From assembly GCF_020404745.1 (NCBI RefSeq), contig NZ_JAIZAP010000002.1, positions 186,001 to 250,000 of the forward strand: DNA of 64,000 nt, in the 5' to 3' direction. Shown one piece after another: positions 54,941 through 63,935 of the stretch (its first letter is position 1; every line of letters starts with the position of its first letter). Source of the DNA: Aquibacillus saliphilus (GTDB lineage Bacteria; Bacillota; Bacilli; Bacillales; Amphibacillaceae). Under the pieces are notes generated by a model. That model ran no database searches, was not told the DNA's origin, and saw nothing but the letters and a program-made list of their open reading frames with translations. A program made the translations under genes and the position numbers.

Positions 54941-55042
54941 ATGGTATATAAATTAAATCGCAATAAGAAAGCAAGATTTGTATTTAAGGGAAAATATATG
55001 CAAGGGAGATGTCACATTGATAACGAAAGAAGAAAAATTTGA
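54941..55042 (+). other. Possible basic leader peptide before GNAT gene
   Basis: MVYKLNRNKKARFVFKGKYM then QGRCHIDNERRKI and stop, with AGAAGGG upstream. It overlaps the start of the acetyltransferase gene. Could be a coupled leader or chance. Confidence 0.25.
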
Positions 55043-55586
55043 TATTGTATCAGAAACAGAAAGATTAGTGATAAGACCATTAAATAAACAGGACTATCAA
55101 AATTGGTTGAATGAATTTAAAAAACGGGAACCATCTCAACACAGATACGATAAAGGTAAAGTAGACATGAGTGAATGTACCTATCAATGGTTCGTTCATT
55201 TGGTTGATAAACATCAGGAATTAGCGTTAACCAATATTGCCCACGTATTTGCATTATTTAGAAAAGACGATGGGACACATGTAGGTATGGTAGATTTTTC
55301 AACCTTAGCCAGAGATGAATTCAAGTGGGCTCGAATTGGATACACTATCCATAATCAGTATTGGAGAAAAGGTTACGGAAAAGAAGCGGTGACTGAAGCG
55401 CTTAATATTGCTTTTAACCATTTAGATTTTCACCGCATAGAAGCCCATATCAACGTAGATAACTCTGCTTCATTCCATCTAGCTGAAAGTGTAGGAATGC
55501 AGTATGAGTGTACTAGAAAAGGGTTTATTTTCGAATTTGGAGAATGGACTGATAATCTAGTTTATTATAAAAATTATACTGATTAA
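55017..55586 (+). CDS. GNAT-family N-acetyltransferase (RimJ/RimL type)
   Basis: 189 aa. ETERLVIRPLNKQDY start, VGMVDFSTLARDEFKWARIGY core and the acetyl-CoA loop NQYWRKGYGKEAVTEAL, ending in GEWTDNLVYYKNY. TTG at 55017 with AAGGGAG 8 nt upstream is chosen over the longer frame. Typically acetylates ribosomal proteins or small amines; target unknown. Confidence 0.9.
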   Translation: MITKEEKFDIVSETERLVIRPLNKQDYQNWLNEFKKREPSQHRYDKGKVDMSECTYQWFVHLVDKHQELALTNIAHVFALFRKDDGTHVGMVDFSTLARDEFKWARIGYTIHNQYWRKGYGKEAVTEALNIAFNHLDFHRIEAHINVDNSASFHLAESVGMQYECTRKGFIFEFGEWTDNLVYYKNYTD

Positions 55587-55749
55587 ATTTCAACTGAAAG
55601 GGCGGTTGTTCGATTAAAGCAGTCGCTTTTTCATTAAATAAATGCTTTCAAAGAAGGATTTACGCACCTTTTATTGAATTAGTAGCAGAGCATGGTATTT
55701 AAAAGTTTCTTTTAAGTAAACAGAAAGTCTGATTTTAAAAGGTGAGCAT

Positions 55750-55884
55750 ATGAATTTTTTAAAAGTATTATTTCCGGCTATAGTTGTTTTGTTACTACTC
55801 ACTACGGCTTGGGGAAGAACAGGCAACAATGCGGAGGATATAACTAATGAAGAAGGATATGCTCTTTCCTCACAAAGTAGTTAG
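55750..55884 (+). CDS. 44-aa exported or membrane-anchored peptide
   Basis: MNFLKVLFPAIVVLLLLTTA, then a polar acidic tail ending SSQSS. RBS AAGGTGAG is close to the ATG. One hydrophobic segment. Function unknown. Confidence 0.45.
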   Translation: MNFLKVLFPAIVVLLLLTTAWGRTGNNAEDITNEEGYALSSQSS

Positions 55885-55918
55885 GAAAAGAGGATTTATG
55901 GAGGAGTAGTGATAAAAC

Positions 55919-56203
55919 ATGGCAATTGTCGTGGGATATGTGATCGCAATTTCAGCAGCGATTATTGCTTATCAACTTAGCAAAAGTAAGTCGAAAAAGC
56001 GAAAAAATATTGTTTGGGGCATCGCTCTCATGCTGTTAATTTCACCTTCCTTATCTTTTTCAATAGGGTTAACCTATGCAGCTTTAGTTCGAAGTGGTTG
56101 GGCAGGATTGATTATGTGGTACTTGTTTCCGATACTTTTCATTATCGGACTGATTCTATTACTGGTAGGTATCTTTAAGAAAAAAGAAATAGAAACCAGC
56201 TAG
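55919..56203 (+). CDS. Small membrane protein, three helices
   Basis: 94 aa; hydrophobic stretches near 3-18, 33-55 and 65-87, a KSKSKKRK loop between. RBS GGAGGAG. No family recognised. It follows the peptide at 55750 by 34 nt, so they may form an operon. Confidence 0.7.
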   Translation: MAIVVGYVIAISAAIIAYQLSKSKSKKRKNIVWGIALMLLISPSLSFSIGLTYAALVRSGWAGLIMWYLFPILFIIGLILLLVGIFKKKEIETS

Positions 56204-56297
56204 TTTATTCCGCTCAGTAACAGCAAACCGCACATATACTAGAGTAGATTCTTCAAGGTATGAAGACAACGCAGTCAAAAGTTGGAGGAGAAGTACA

Positions 56298-56480
56298 GTG
56301 AATCAGAAATTAAGAAAATCATCGATAGATAGGTCAATATCCGGAGTTTGTGGAGGTATAGCCGAGTACTTTGGTATTTCTTCTTTTATGGTAAGACTAT
56401 TATTTATCTTTTTGCCTGTGAATTTATTAATCTATATAATCCTTGCTAACACGCTTCCTGATAGTCCTCCATCATTATAA
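56298..56480 (+). CDS. PspC-domain protein
   Basis: 60 aa, GTG start after GGAGGAG. KLRKSSIDRSISGVCGGIAE then YFGISSFMVRLLFI with one or two hydrophobic helices: a full PspC domain. Membrane-stress protein family; short bacterial forms like this are common. Confidence 0.9.
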   Translation: MNQKLRKSSIDRSISGVCGGIAEYFGISSFMVRLLFIFLPVNLLIYIILANTLPDSPPSL

Positions 56481-56515
56481 ATATTAGTTGTGAAAGATCT
56501 CCGGTTAAGGACCGT

Positions 56516-56542
56516 TTGACAATTATTGATGTATCATATAAT
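56516..56542 (+). promoter_or_regulatory. Promoter of ABC-F gene
   Basis: TTGACA (56516-56521) and TATAAT (56537-56542) with a short 15-bp spacer; about 280 nt before the gene start. Confidence 0.6.
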
Positions 56543-56580
56543 GTAAATATAACTAAAAAACGGAAGGGTGAACCAACTAG

Positions 56581-56592
56581 ATGAAGTACTAA
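56581..56592 (+). promoter_or_regulatory. Leader peptide ORF MKY-stop
   Basis: ATG AAG TAC TAA with GGAAGGG upstream. Its stop overlaps the left arm (AATCCTA) of the leader hairpin, so a drug-stalled ribosome would free the right arm. Confidence 0.55.
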
Positions 56593-56691
56593 TCCTATTT
56601 ACGAAAGCGATTAATTGAAGGTTAGATTTTTAGCAGATGAATTTTCTGCTTTATTTTGATGCCTTTAATCGAAGTTTTCAGAATTAGGATT
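56591..56691 (+). promoter_or_regulatory. Leader hairpin (antiterminator control)
   Basis: Nested arms: AATCCTA (56591-56597) with TAGGATT (56685-56691), CGATTAA (56608-56614) with TTAATCG (56665-56671), and AGCAGA with TCTGCT near 56632-56650. Confidence 0.55.
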
Positions 56692-56747
56692 GGATTTCTA
56701 TAGTTGAGCCTAAAAGAAGTGTCTCTTTTTGGTGTCCACCTATATCT

Positions 56748-56785
56748 ATGCCTCCTAATCTGAATGTAGATAGGGGGCATTTTTT
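56748..56785 (+). terminator. Attenuator terminator before ABC-F gene
   Basis: ATGCCTCCTA pairs with TAGGGGGCAT, then TTTTT, 36 bp before the start codon. A terminator inside a 5' leader indicates conditional read-through. Confidence 0.8.
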
Positions 56786-56821
56786 GTCCCAGCAATTTTT
56801 TAAAAAAATGGGGATGATCAA

Positions 56822-58396
56822 GTGATTTTAATCGAAGCGCTTAATGTCAAGCACTATATAAAGGGCCGTTTGTTATTAGAAGTGGATCAATTGCAAATTC
56901 ATAAACAGGACCGAATCGGATTAGTTGGTCGTAATGGTAGTGGGAAAACAACTTTGTTGAATGTATTGGCTGATATACTATCTCCGGATGAGGGGAAGGT
57001 TACTCGTTATGCCGATTGTGAACTTTTACCCCAGTTGAAAATAACGGATACAACAAAAAGCGGTGGAGAAGTGACTCAAGTCTATATAAATGAAGTGTTC
57101 GTCAAGAATCCGGAAGTCTTATTTGCAGACGAACCGACCACAAATCTTGATACAGAGCATATTGAATGGTTGGAAAAGAAACTGAATCTTTGGCAGGGGG
57201 CTTACGTGATTGTATCTCATGATCGAGCATTTCTGGATGCGATTTGCACAATGATTTGGGAGGTCAATGAAGGCCATGTGAACGTGTATAAAGGCAATTA
57301 TAGTGATTACTTAAAACAAAAAGAAATGGATCTTCATCAAAAGAAAGCAGCTTATGAAAAATACGAGTTGAAGAAAAAACAGCTAGAACAAGCATTGAAA
57401 TTAAAAGAGAAAAAGGCTGATAAAGCAACAAAAGCGCCAAAAAAGGTTAGCAGATCTGAAGCGAAAATAACTGGCGCGAAACCGTATTTTGCTAAAAAAC
57501 AAAAAAAGTTGCAACAAACGGCAAAAGCGATGGAAACAAGATTAGAAAAACTTGAAAAAGTTGAGAAAATCAAAGAGACGCCTTCACTCAAAATGAATTT
57601 GCCTCATGAAGATACGTTTAAAAATCGAATTATTCTTCGAGTCCATGATGTGTCCGGCATAATTTTAGAACGTGTTCTTTGGAACAAAACAAGTTTTCAT
57701 GTCCGAGGTGGCGATAAACTAGCAATTGTCGGCCCGAATGGAAGTGGAAAAACAACTTTTATTAAAAAAATTATCAAACAGGATGAAGGTATCACGATGT
57801 CGCCGTCGATGAAGATTGGCTATTTTAGTCAAAATCTAACGATAGTAGATGTGAAAAAATCAATTTTAGAGAATGTCAAATCTACTTCAAAACAGGATGA
57901 GACATTCATTCGAACTGTACTCGCAAGACTGCATTTCTATAGAGATGATGTGTATAAGACTGTAGGTGTTTTAAGTGGAGGTGAGCGAGTAAAAGTAGCT
58001 CTTGCAAAATTGTTTTTGAGTGATATTAATACGTTAATTTTGGACGAACCAACGAATTATCTTGATATCGAAGCAGCTAGTGCATTGGAGTCGCTATTTA
58101 AGGAATATGAAGGAACGATTATTTTCATCTCCCATGACCGCCGACTAATCGAAAATATCTCCACACGAATCTTGACTATTCGTAATAAAGAGTTCGAATT
58201 ATTTGAAGGAACCTACAAAGAACATAAACATTCTCAACACCAACAAGACCGAGATACAAACCAAGACGAACGGCTCGTAGTAGAAACGAAATTATCAGAG
58301 GTACTAAGTCGACTAAGTATCGAACCAAGTGAGTCGTTAGAAAAAGAGTTTCAAACACTTTTAGAAGAAAAACGGAAATTAGATACGGCTGATTAA
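56822..58396 (+). CDS. ABC-F ribosomal protection protein (Vga/MsrC/VmlR type)
   Basis: 524-aa soluble tandem ATPase that displaces antibiotics from the ribosome. First domain: Walker A GLVGRNGSGKTT, reduced signature KSGGE, Walker B VLFADEPTTNLD. A long basic linker (about 170-265, KKKQLEQALKLKEKKADKA) enters the peptidyl-transferase region. Second domain: VGPNGSGKTT, LSGGERVKVALAKL, LILDEPTNYLD. No membrane segment. GTG start after GGGGATGATCAA. Length and linker suit resistance to lincosamides, streptogramin A or pleuromutilins; exact spectrum unknown. Controlled by the leader upstream. Confidence 0.92.
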   Translation: MILIEALNVKHYIKGRLLLEVDQLQIHKQDRIGLVGRNGSGKTTLLNVLADILSPDEGKVTRYADCELLPQLKITDTTKSGGEVTQVYINEVFVKNPEVLFADEPTTNLDTEHIEWLEKKLNLWQGAYVIVSHDRAFLDAICTMIWEVNEGHVNVYKGNYSDYLKQKEMDLHQKKAAYEKYELKKKQLEQALKLKEKKADKATKAPKKVSRSEAKITGAKPYFAKKQKKLQQTAKAMETRLEKLEKVEKIKETPSLKMNLPHEDTFKNRIILRVHDVSGIILERVLWNKTSFHVRGGDKLAIVGPNGSGKTTFIKKIIKQDEGITMSPSMKIGYFSQNLTIVDVKKSILENVKSTSKQDETFIRTVLARLHFYRDDVYKTVGVLSGGERVKVALAKLFLSDINTLILDEPTNYLDIEAASALESLFKEYEGTIIFISHDRRLIENISTRILTIRNKEFELFEGTYKEHKHSQHQQDRDTNQDERLVVETKLSEVLSRLSIEPSESLEKEFQTLLEEKRKLDTAD

Positions 58397-58460
58397 CTGA
58401 TTTATCCTTGTCTTAGTTTGGGTGCGGTTTACTTTAACTCGAAAATCGTCATATAGAAAA

Positions 58461-58502
58461 TAAACAAAAACGGGCAGTGTCTGGCGCTGTCCGTTTTTGT
58501 TT
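58461..58502. terminator. Bidirectional terminator
   Basis: AAACAAAAACGG..CCGTTTTTGTTT with CAG/CTG inner pairing, between the convergent ABC-F and CMD genes. Confidence 0.85.
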
Positions 58503-58561
58503 ACTAGTTATAGACGATTGGAATAGTTCTTCAAACAGAAAAGGATGTATAAGTTAATATC

Positions 58562-58963
58562 TTAGCTTTGTGAATTGTCTCGTTGTGCAAATACATTTTT
58601 CGCGATTGTTAAGGCATTAAGGACTCGTGGGAAACCTGTATATGGAATCAGTTGGATAATACTTTCTGTAATTTCGGTTTGTGTTAGTCCTGATGTTAAT
58701 CCAGTATTTATATGCAACTCTATCTGTGGTTCAGTGCCCTGGGTTATAAGTGATGAGATGGTTACAAGTGCACGTTGCTGGTTTGTTAATCCTGATCGTG
58801 AATAGATATCTCCATAGGCAAATTCTATTATGTATTTGCCGACATCTGGAGCGATATCTTCCAGGTTTTCAGAAATAGTTAAATGTGTGGAGATGTTAGC
58901 ATTTTCAGTTAACGTGTACTCCATTAACTTGTCTAGTCCTTTTTGGTAACGATCTTTGTCCAT
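58562..58963 (-). CDS. Carboxymuconolactone decarboxylase-like protein
   Basis: 133 aa helical protein. Domain phrases GDIYSRSGLTNQQRALVTIS, PQIELHINTGLTSGLTQTEI and IPYTGFPRVLNALTI fit the CMD/YraC type. The CxxC of AhpD peroxidase-like members is absent, so it is not an AhpD. RBS AGGAGG. Related YraC of B. subtilis belongs to an aldehyde-stress regulon. A promoter with TTGACA on the minus strand (59089-59094) lies upstream. Confidence 0.88.
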   Translation of the reverse strand: MDKDRYQKGLDKLMEYTLTENANISTHLTISENLEDIAPDVGKYIIEFAYGDIYSRSGLTNQQRALVTISSLITQGTEPQIELHINTGLTSGLTQTEITESIIQLIPYTGFPRVLNALTIAKNVFAQRDNSQS

Positions 58964-59433
58964 TCAAATTTCCTCCTAATGCTGGTAGTTTAAGAAAAGA
59001 TGGGTAATCTCGATTTCTGTTAACTGCTTGTGTTCTCCAAAAGCATGCCGCTAAAAACCCTTTCTCTACATACTCGACTTTAAGGTACTGTCAAGGCCGT
59101 CTTACATCTACACCTTATTGTAGTAAGTTAATTGTAATTTCAATCAGCAGTTGTACTTTATGGTTGTTCATTACGTGTTCGATTCTAGTTTTTGCTTCTG
59201 CGTCCCGTTTAGAAAACGAGTCATTTAAAAACTTTAATTGAGTCATTCATACATGTAGTCCAGAGATTGGATATCTCAAAAGCCAGTAAGTCGATTATTT
59301 TCAATAGTAGCCATCTGAGACTACCTCCTTTTCATTTAAGATATCCAATACCCTGAAAAATATTGAAATGATTTTTTGATTGAAATCTTCTTACTTTGGA
59401 AACAATTATTCTTATAGAAAGGAAGGTGTTACA
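58964..59433. other. Control region and relic sequence between CMD gene and SDR remnant
   Basis: On the minus strand TTGACAGTACCTTAAAGTCG resembles promoters of MerR-type regulators. Between 59120 and 59330 the minus strand shows scattered coding-like bits (DAEAKTRIEHVMNNHKVQLL) in shifted frames, probably a lost gene. No confident feature. Confidence 0.35.
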
Positions 59434-59595
59434 ATGAACAATCGTTTTGATGGAAAAGTAGTGGTAATAACAGGTGCAGGATCTGGGTTAGGGCAAGCAA
59501 CCGCGTTACAAGTTGCCAAGTTGTTATCAGAACAAGCTGAATTTATCAATGCAGCCGTTATTCCAATAGATGGTGGACAATCTTATAAATACTAA
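59434..59595 (+). pseudogene. SDR gene collapsed by an internal in-frame deletion
   Basis: 53 codons. The first 28 are an SDR N-terminus (NNRFDGKVVVITGAGSGLGQ), the last 25 its C-terminus (EFINAAVIPIDGGQSYKY). The middle about 200 residues, with NNAG, Ser and YxxxK, are gone, yet start, RBS (AAGGAAGG) and stop are intact. It cannot be an active reductase. Confidence 0.85.
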
Positions 59596-59854
59596 TTCAT
59601 GGGTGGCTCAAGTACTTTTGAGTTTCCTTTTTCTTTTTGAGAAGATGTACACTTAAAACAAAAAATCTACCTCAAGGTAACACAGAGCTATGCTTACTAT
59701 TTCATGTATCCGTTGAAGAGTGTTAACCTTTATGAAAGGGTATAATAAATTGTTAGGAGTAGACATTAAATTTTAAATTGATGCTAATTTTATATGACAA
59801 AAAGAGAAATATTCAGATAGATAAAGACGAATCCAGAGAAGGGGATAGAATCCA

Positions 59855-61330
59855 ATGGAAAATGGAAAAACATTGAAAGAAATAGGATGGAATTTTGACA
59901 ATTCATACGCCCGTCTTCCGGAATCATTTTTCAAGAGCGTTAATCCAACCCATGTCCGTTCACCGAAGTTAATTTTTCTAAATGATCAATTAGCAACAAT
60001 AATGGGGTTAAGCTTTCAGGAACTGAAGAGCGAAGAAGGTGTAGAATTCCTTGCTGGTAACCGGATCCCAGAAGGAGCTGCTCCTCTTGCTCAAGCATAT
60101 GCGGGGCATCAATTCGGTAACTTTACCATGTTAGGAGATGGCCGGGCTGTCCTGCTTGCGGAGCAAATTACACCTGAAGATGAGCGGTTCGATATTCAAC
60201 TCAAAGGTTCTGGAAGAACACCGTATTCCCGCGGGGGTGATGGTCGGGCGTCCCTTGGACCGATGCTACGCGAATACATTATTTCAGAAGCAATGTATGC
60301 GCTGGGTATTCCCACCAATCGAAGTCTAGCAGTTGTCACGACCGGGGAGGCGGTTATTCGTGAAACTGAATTACCGGGTGCAATTTTGACCCGAGTAGCG
60401 GACAGTCATTTACGTGTCGGGACCTTTCAGTACGTTGCCAAATGGGGCAAAGGTAAGGATCTCGAAACTCTGGCTGATTATACAATTAATCGGCATTTCC
60501 CAGACGTTGAAACTAGCGAAACCCGATATCTTTCGCTACTTCAAGAAGTGATTAAACGTCAGGCAGAGCTAATTGCGAAATGGCAGTTGGTTGGCTTTAT
60601 TCACGGCGTGATGAACACCGATAACATGGCGATTAGTGGAGAAACGATTGATTACGGTCCTTGCGCGTTTATGAATAGCTATAACCCGGCAACAGTATTC
60701 AGTTCGATTGACAGACAAGGCCGCTATGCCTATGGTAATCAACCACCAATTGGAGGTTGGAATCTCGCGCGTTTTGCTGAAACACTATTGCCGCTTTTAC
60801 ATGAAGATTCTGAGAAGGCGGTGAAAATCGCACAGGCTGAAATTTCAAATTATATGGAGTTGTATCGATCTCATTGGCTAGCGGGAATGAGATCGAAACT
60901 AGGGATATTTAATGAAGAAACAGACGATGAATCACTCATTAATGACCTCCTTGTAATGATGGAAAAGTATCAATCTGACTATACCAACACCTTTCGCGCA
61001 TTAACTTTTGATAAACCAGCTGATTTCGTTCTGTTTGGGACACCAGAATTTGCGAAATGGAAAGAGGTGTGGCAGTCAAGATTAGAAAGGCAGGAGGAAT
61101 CAAGAGCCTCTTCACATCGGTTGATGCAACGCAGTAATCCTGCAGTCATCCCTCGGAACCACCGGGTGGAAGAGGCGCTAGAAGCAGCAGTCGAAAATGA
61201 AGACTATAGCGTGATGGAAAAGCTACTGGAAGTTCTTTCTAGTCCTTATGATCACTCGTTGGAACAGGAAGATTACTGCACACCACCCCCAGAATCATCT
61301 CAGCCTTATCAAACGTTTTGCGGTACATGA
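59855..61330 (+). CDS. selO: SelO/YdiU pseudokinase (protein AMPylase)
   Basis: 491 aa, full length for UPF0061. Known SelO proteins transfer AMP from ATP to Ser/Thr/Tyr of target proteins, with ATP bound upside-down. Landmarks: [60 protein letters not shown] and [16 protein letters not shown]. The C-terminal Cys (TFCGT) replaces the selenocysteine of animal enzymes and is the usual bacterial redox residue. RBS AAGGGGA. Higher GC in this gene than around it is mild only. Confidence 0.94.
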   Translation: MENGKTLKEIGWNFDNSYARLPESFFKSVNPTHVRSPKLIFLNDQLATIMGLSFQELKSEEGVEFLAGNRIPEGAAPLAQAYAGHQFGNFTMLGDGRAVLLAEQITPEDERFDIQLKGSGRTPYSRGGDGRASLGPMLREYIISEAMYALGIPTNRSLAVVTTGEAVIRETELPGAILTRVADSHLRVGTFQYVAKWGKGKDLETLADYTINRHFPDVETSETRYLSLLQEVIKRQAELIAKWQLVGFIHGVMNTDNMAISGETIDYGPCAFMNSYNPATVFSSIDRQGRYAYGNQPPIGGWNLARFAETLLPLLHEDSEKAVKIAQAEISNYMELYRSHWLAGMRSKLGIFNEETDDESLINDLLVMMEKYQSDYTNTFRALTFDKPADFVLFGTPEFAKWKEVWQSRLERQEESRASSHRLMQRSNPAVIPRNHRVEEALEAAVENEDYSVMEKLLEVLSSPYDHSLEQEDYCTPPPESSQPYQTFCGT

Positions 61331-61353
61331 CAAGTACTGATAACTTGTATAGT

Positions 61354-61383
61354 AAAAAGACCATCAATTATGATGGTCTTTTT
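61354..61383 (+). terminator. Terminator of selO
   Basis: AAAAAGACCATC/GATGGTCTTTTT with loop AATTAT. The 61384-61631 stretch beyond it has nothing supportable. Confidence 0.9.
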
Positions 61384-61631
61384 GTAGGTATTATAGTAAA
61401 AATTGCTGTTTAAATATAATTTTAAATTTTTTCATTTATTACTATCTACTATACTAATTTTAGTGTATCATTTTTCGAATATCAAAACACGAGATAAGGA
61501 CTAGATTGACCATTTAGCTGGGTAGAGTCATCTTTTAATCGGTGCTATGATGACTTTTAGTGTGTTTCCACAAATTCTGTTGACAGTTCTTGAAGGTAGT
61601 ATTCCCAACACTTGAAGATTTCTCAAGAATA

Positions 61632-62471
61632 TCAGGTTTTCCTGCTAGTAGGATAAAAAGTTCGAATGCTTTTTCCATCTGGACTCATAAATAATTTAAG
61701 CTCATAATCTACACCATTTACTTTAAAGTCAAATGGCGCATTAGCTCGAACTGTTCCTATTGCTAATAGTCCTTCAGCGCTTAGGCCGACAAAGAATGTG
61801 CCTTTTCGTTTTTTAATATTAATATAACGCTTTTTCTCATAATCGAAAGCCTCTAGGTGGTAACCGACAGTAACAACATCCGGCGTAGAAAATTTAGTTT
61901 TATTATCACTTTGACAGGTCATTTTGATTTTATCTCTTTTATGTTTGTTTAGATATTTATTTTCTTCAAGCCAATACTTATACCAAAAATGGTGACCTAC
62001 TAGATCCCGTCCTTTTTGTTCTCCAATAAAGACATGCTCAAAGCCTGATAAATCCTTGCCGTTATTGTAATTAAACTGGCGAAACCATAGGTCATATAAA
62101 TAGGTGTACCATTGAAGCTCACTAAATTTTTTGTTAGAGGATTCTTCGGTAAATTTTTTTGCTATTTGACAAGGAGAAGATTTAACTGCCATTTTTAAGA
62201 ATGCTTCAACTTCTTTTGATTTATATGTTGAATCTTTTTCTGTATCTCTTTGGTTTACGTTGTAGTTATCAAAGAGTTTTTCAATCAAATGGTAGCTATT
62301 TCTTTTTCTGTCAGGTATATGTACATCCTTTATAATATGGTGTTCACGGAAGCAGATATTCGTATCGACAACAACATAACCTTGTGACTTATCCATGTTT
62401 TTTTTGGTAAAAGTGGGGCGAATGCCGTTTTCATTCATATCCGCATCCCATATTGCTTGATAAATATTCAT
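61632..62471 (-). CDS. XendoU-type (EndoU) endoribonuclease-like protein
   Basis: 279 aa, no signal peptide. The core GFEHVFIGEQKGRDLVGHHF then WYKYWLEE matches the eukaryotic XendoU/placental-protein-11 family (PF09412: GFEHVFxGE..GxHxW), giving both catalytic His residues, and GTFFVGLSAEGLLAIGTVRA matches the C-terminal strand pattern FxIGxSPExExAlyT. A Lys-rich segment (KKRYINIKKRKG) supplies the probable third catalytic residue. Cuts RNA at uridylates in known members, Mn2+-dependent. RBS AGGAGG. Bacterial members of this exact type are unusual; no toxin-type delivery domain or immunity gene was seen. Confidence 0.82.
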   Translation of the reverse strand: MNIYQAIWDADMNENGIRPTFTKKNMDKSQGYVVVDTNICFREHHIIKDVHIPDRKRNSYHLIEKLFDNYNVNQRDTEKDSTYKSKEVEAFLKMAVKSSPCQIAKKFTEESSNKKFSELQWYTYLYDLWFRQFNYNNGKDLSGFEHVFIGEQKGRDLVGHHFWYKYWLEENKYLNKHKRDKIKMTCQSDNKTKFSTPDVVTVGYHLEAFDYEKKRYINIKKRKGTFFVGLSAEGLLAIGTVRANAPFDFKVNGVDYELKLFMSPDGKSIRTFYPTSRKT

Positions 62472-62650
62472 AACAAACCTCCTTTTAAGCAGGTACCAAG
62501 TATTAATTTCTGTTCTAAAAAATAAAGTTGATTACCTTGTTCATAGTTATTTGTCAAACTTGGATGTTTTATAGTAGGTTGTTCCATTTTGCGGGTTTTC
62601 ATTTAAAATGGCATTTTGTGATAAGATAATTAGTAGAAACGGGGAATTAG

Positions 62651-63931
62651 ATGTATAAACTTAACCGTGTCGCTCTTTTTGGTATCTTATCTATTTTACT
62701 TCTAAGTGGTTGTACACAAGAACAAAGCGAACCAAACAATAAAGACTCAGAAATAGCAGAAACAAACGAACAAAGTCAAGCAAGTGACTCATCAGAATCG
62801 GAAGAAAAAACAACAAATTCTTCTACTCCGAAGACGGAAGAAGTACCCCAAGTTGCTGACAGTAAAAAAGAAGATAGTGATTTAACCGACCTTAAAGTCC
62901 ATTACATTGATGTAGGACAAGCAGATTCAACCTTAATTCAATTCTCACATGAAAATGAGGACTTTACGATACTTATTGACGCAGGTAACTGGAACAAAAA
63001 TGATGTTATCACTTATCTTGACACCCAAAATGTATCAGAAATAGATATTGCAATTGGTACACACCCAGATGCAGATCATATCGGACAATTAGATAAAGTT
63101 CTCAACAGATTTGACGTTGGTGAAGTTTGGTTATCGGGTAATACGAGCAATTCACAAACTTTTCAACGACTTTTAAACGCAATAGATTCAAATGATGTAG
63201 ATTACTACGAACCAAGAACGGGTGACGAATTTCAAATAGGTCCACTAGAAATTGATGTATTATACCCAAGAACAGTATCGGAAAATGATAATGAAGAATC
63301 GATATCATTGAAATTAACGTATAATGAAGTACGATTTGTCTTTACGGGCGATGCTAGTAAGAGCGATGAAGTTAATATGCTGAAAAGTGGAATTAATCTA
63401 GAAGCAGACATTCTTCATTTAGGACATCACGGTTCTTCGACTTCAACAAATGCTTCTTTTCTAAATGATGTAAATCCGTCTGTTGCCATTTACAGTGCTG
63501 GTTCAGACAATAGTTATGGTCACCCACATGACGAAGTTGTAAAACTTGTGCAAAATTCAGGTAGTGAACTTTATGGGACTGACGTTCATGGAACTATTAT
63601 TGCTTCAACGAATGGATTTGATTATCAGATATTAACTAATAAAGACGGTACGATTTCGCCTTCTAGTAACAAAAATACAACTGGCAGTGACTCAACAGGT
63701 AAGCAGGATTCAACAAGCAAAAAACCAGAGTCAACGAACAGTTGTATTGATGTCAATTCTGCAACAGTGGAGCAAGTACAAGAAATTACGCATATCGGAC
63801 CGGCCCGTGCTGAGGAAATGCTTGTGCTAAGACCTTATGATTCAGTGAATGATTTAGCGCAAATAAATGGAATTGGTTCAGCAAGAATCGAGGAAATAAA
63901 ATCAGAAGGGCTTGCTTGTATAGGAGGTTAA
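62651..63931 (+). CDS. ComEC-like metallo-hydrolase lipoprotein with ComEA-like HhH domain
   Basis: 426 aa. Lipobox LLSGCT, then a Ser/Glu/Lys-rich linker to about residue 75. Metallo-beta-lactamase fold (about 78-330): VHYIDVGQADSTLIQ, GTHPDADHIGQ (HxDxDH), FVFTGDASKSDE, LGHHGSSTS and GHPHDEV, as in the DNA-processing domain of ComEC. After a second Ser/Thr linker, a ComEA-type helix-hairpin-helix pair (IDVNSATVEQVQEITHIGPA, LAQINGIGSARIEEI). It probably binds and perhaps degrades extracellular DNA at the cell surface. RBS GGGGAAT. Followed by DUF3006, its usual partner. Confidence 0.92.
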   Translation: MYKLNRVALFGILSILLLSGCTQEQSEPNNKDSEIAETNEQSQASDSSESEEKTTNSSTPKTEEVPQVADSKKEDSDLTDLKVHYIDVGQADSTLIQFSHENEDFTILIDAGNWNKNDVITYLDTQNVSEIDIAIGTHPDADHIGQLDKVLNRFDVGEVWLSGNTSNSQTFQRLLNAIDSNDVDYYEPRTGDEFQIGPLEIDVLYPRTVSENDNEESISLKLTYNEVRFVFTGDASKSDEVNMLKSGINLEADILHLGHHGSSTSTNASFLNDVNPSVAIYSAGSDNSYGHPHDEVVKLVQNSGSELYGTDVHGTIIASTNGFDYQILTNKDGTISPSSNKNTTGSDSTGKQDSTSKKPESTNSCIDVNSATVEQVQEITHIGPARAEEMLVLRPYDSVNDLAQINGIGSARIEEIKSEGLACIGG

Positions 63932-63935
63932 AATC

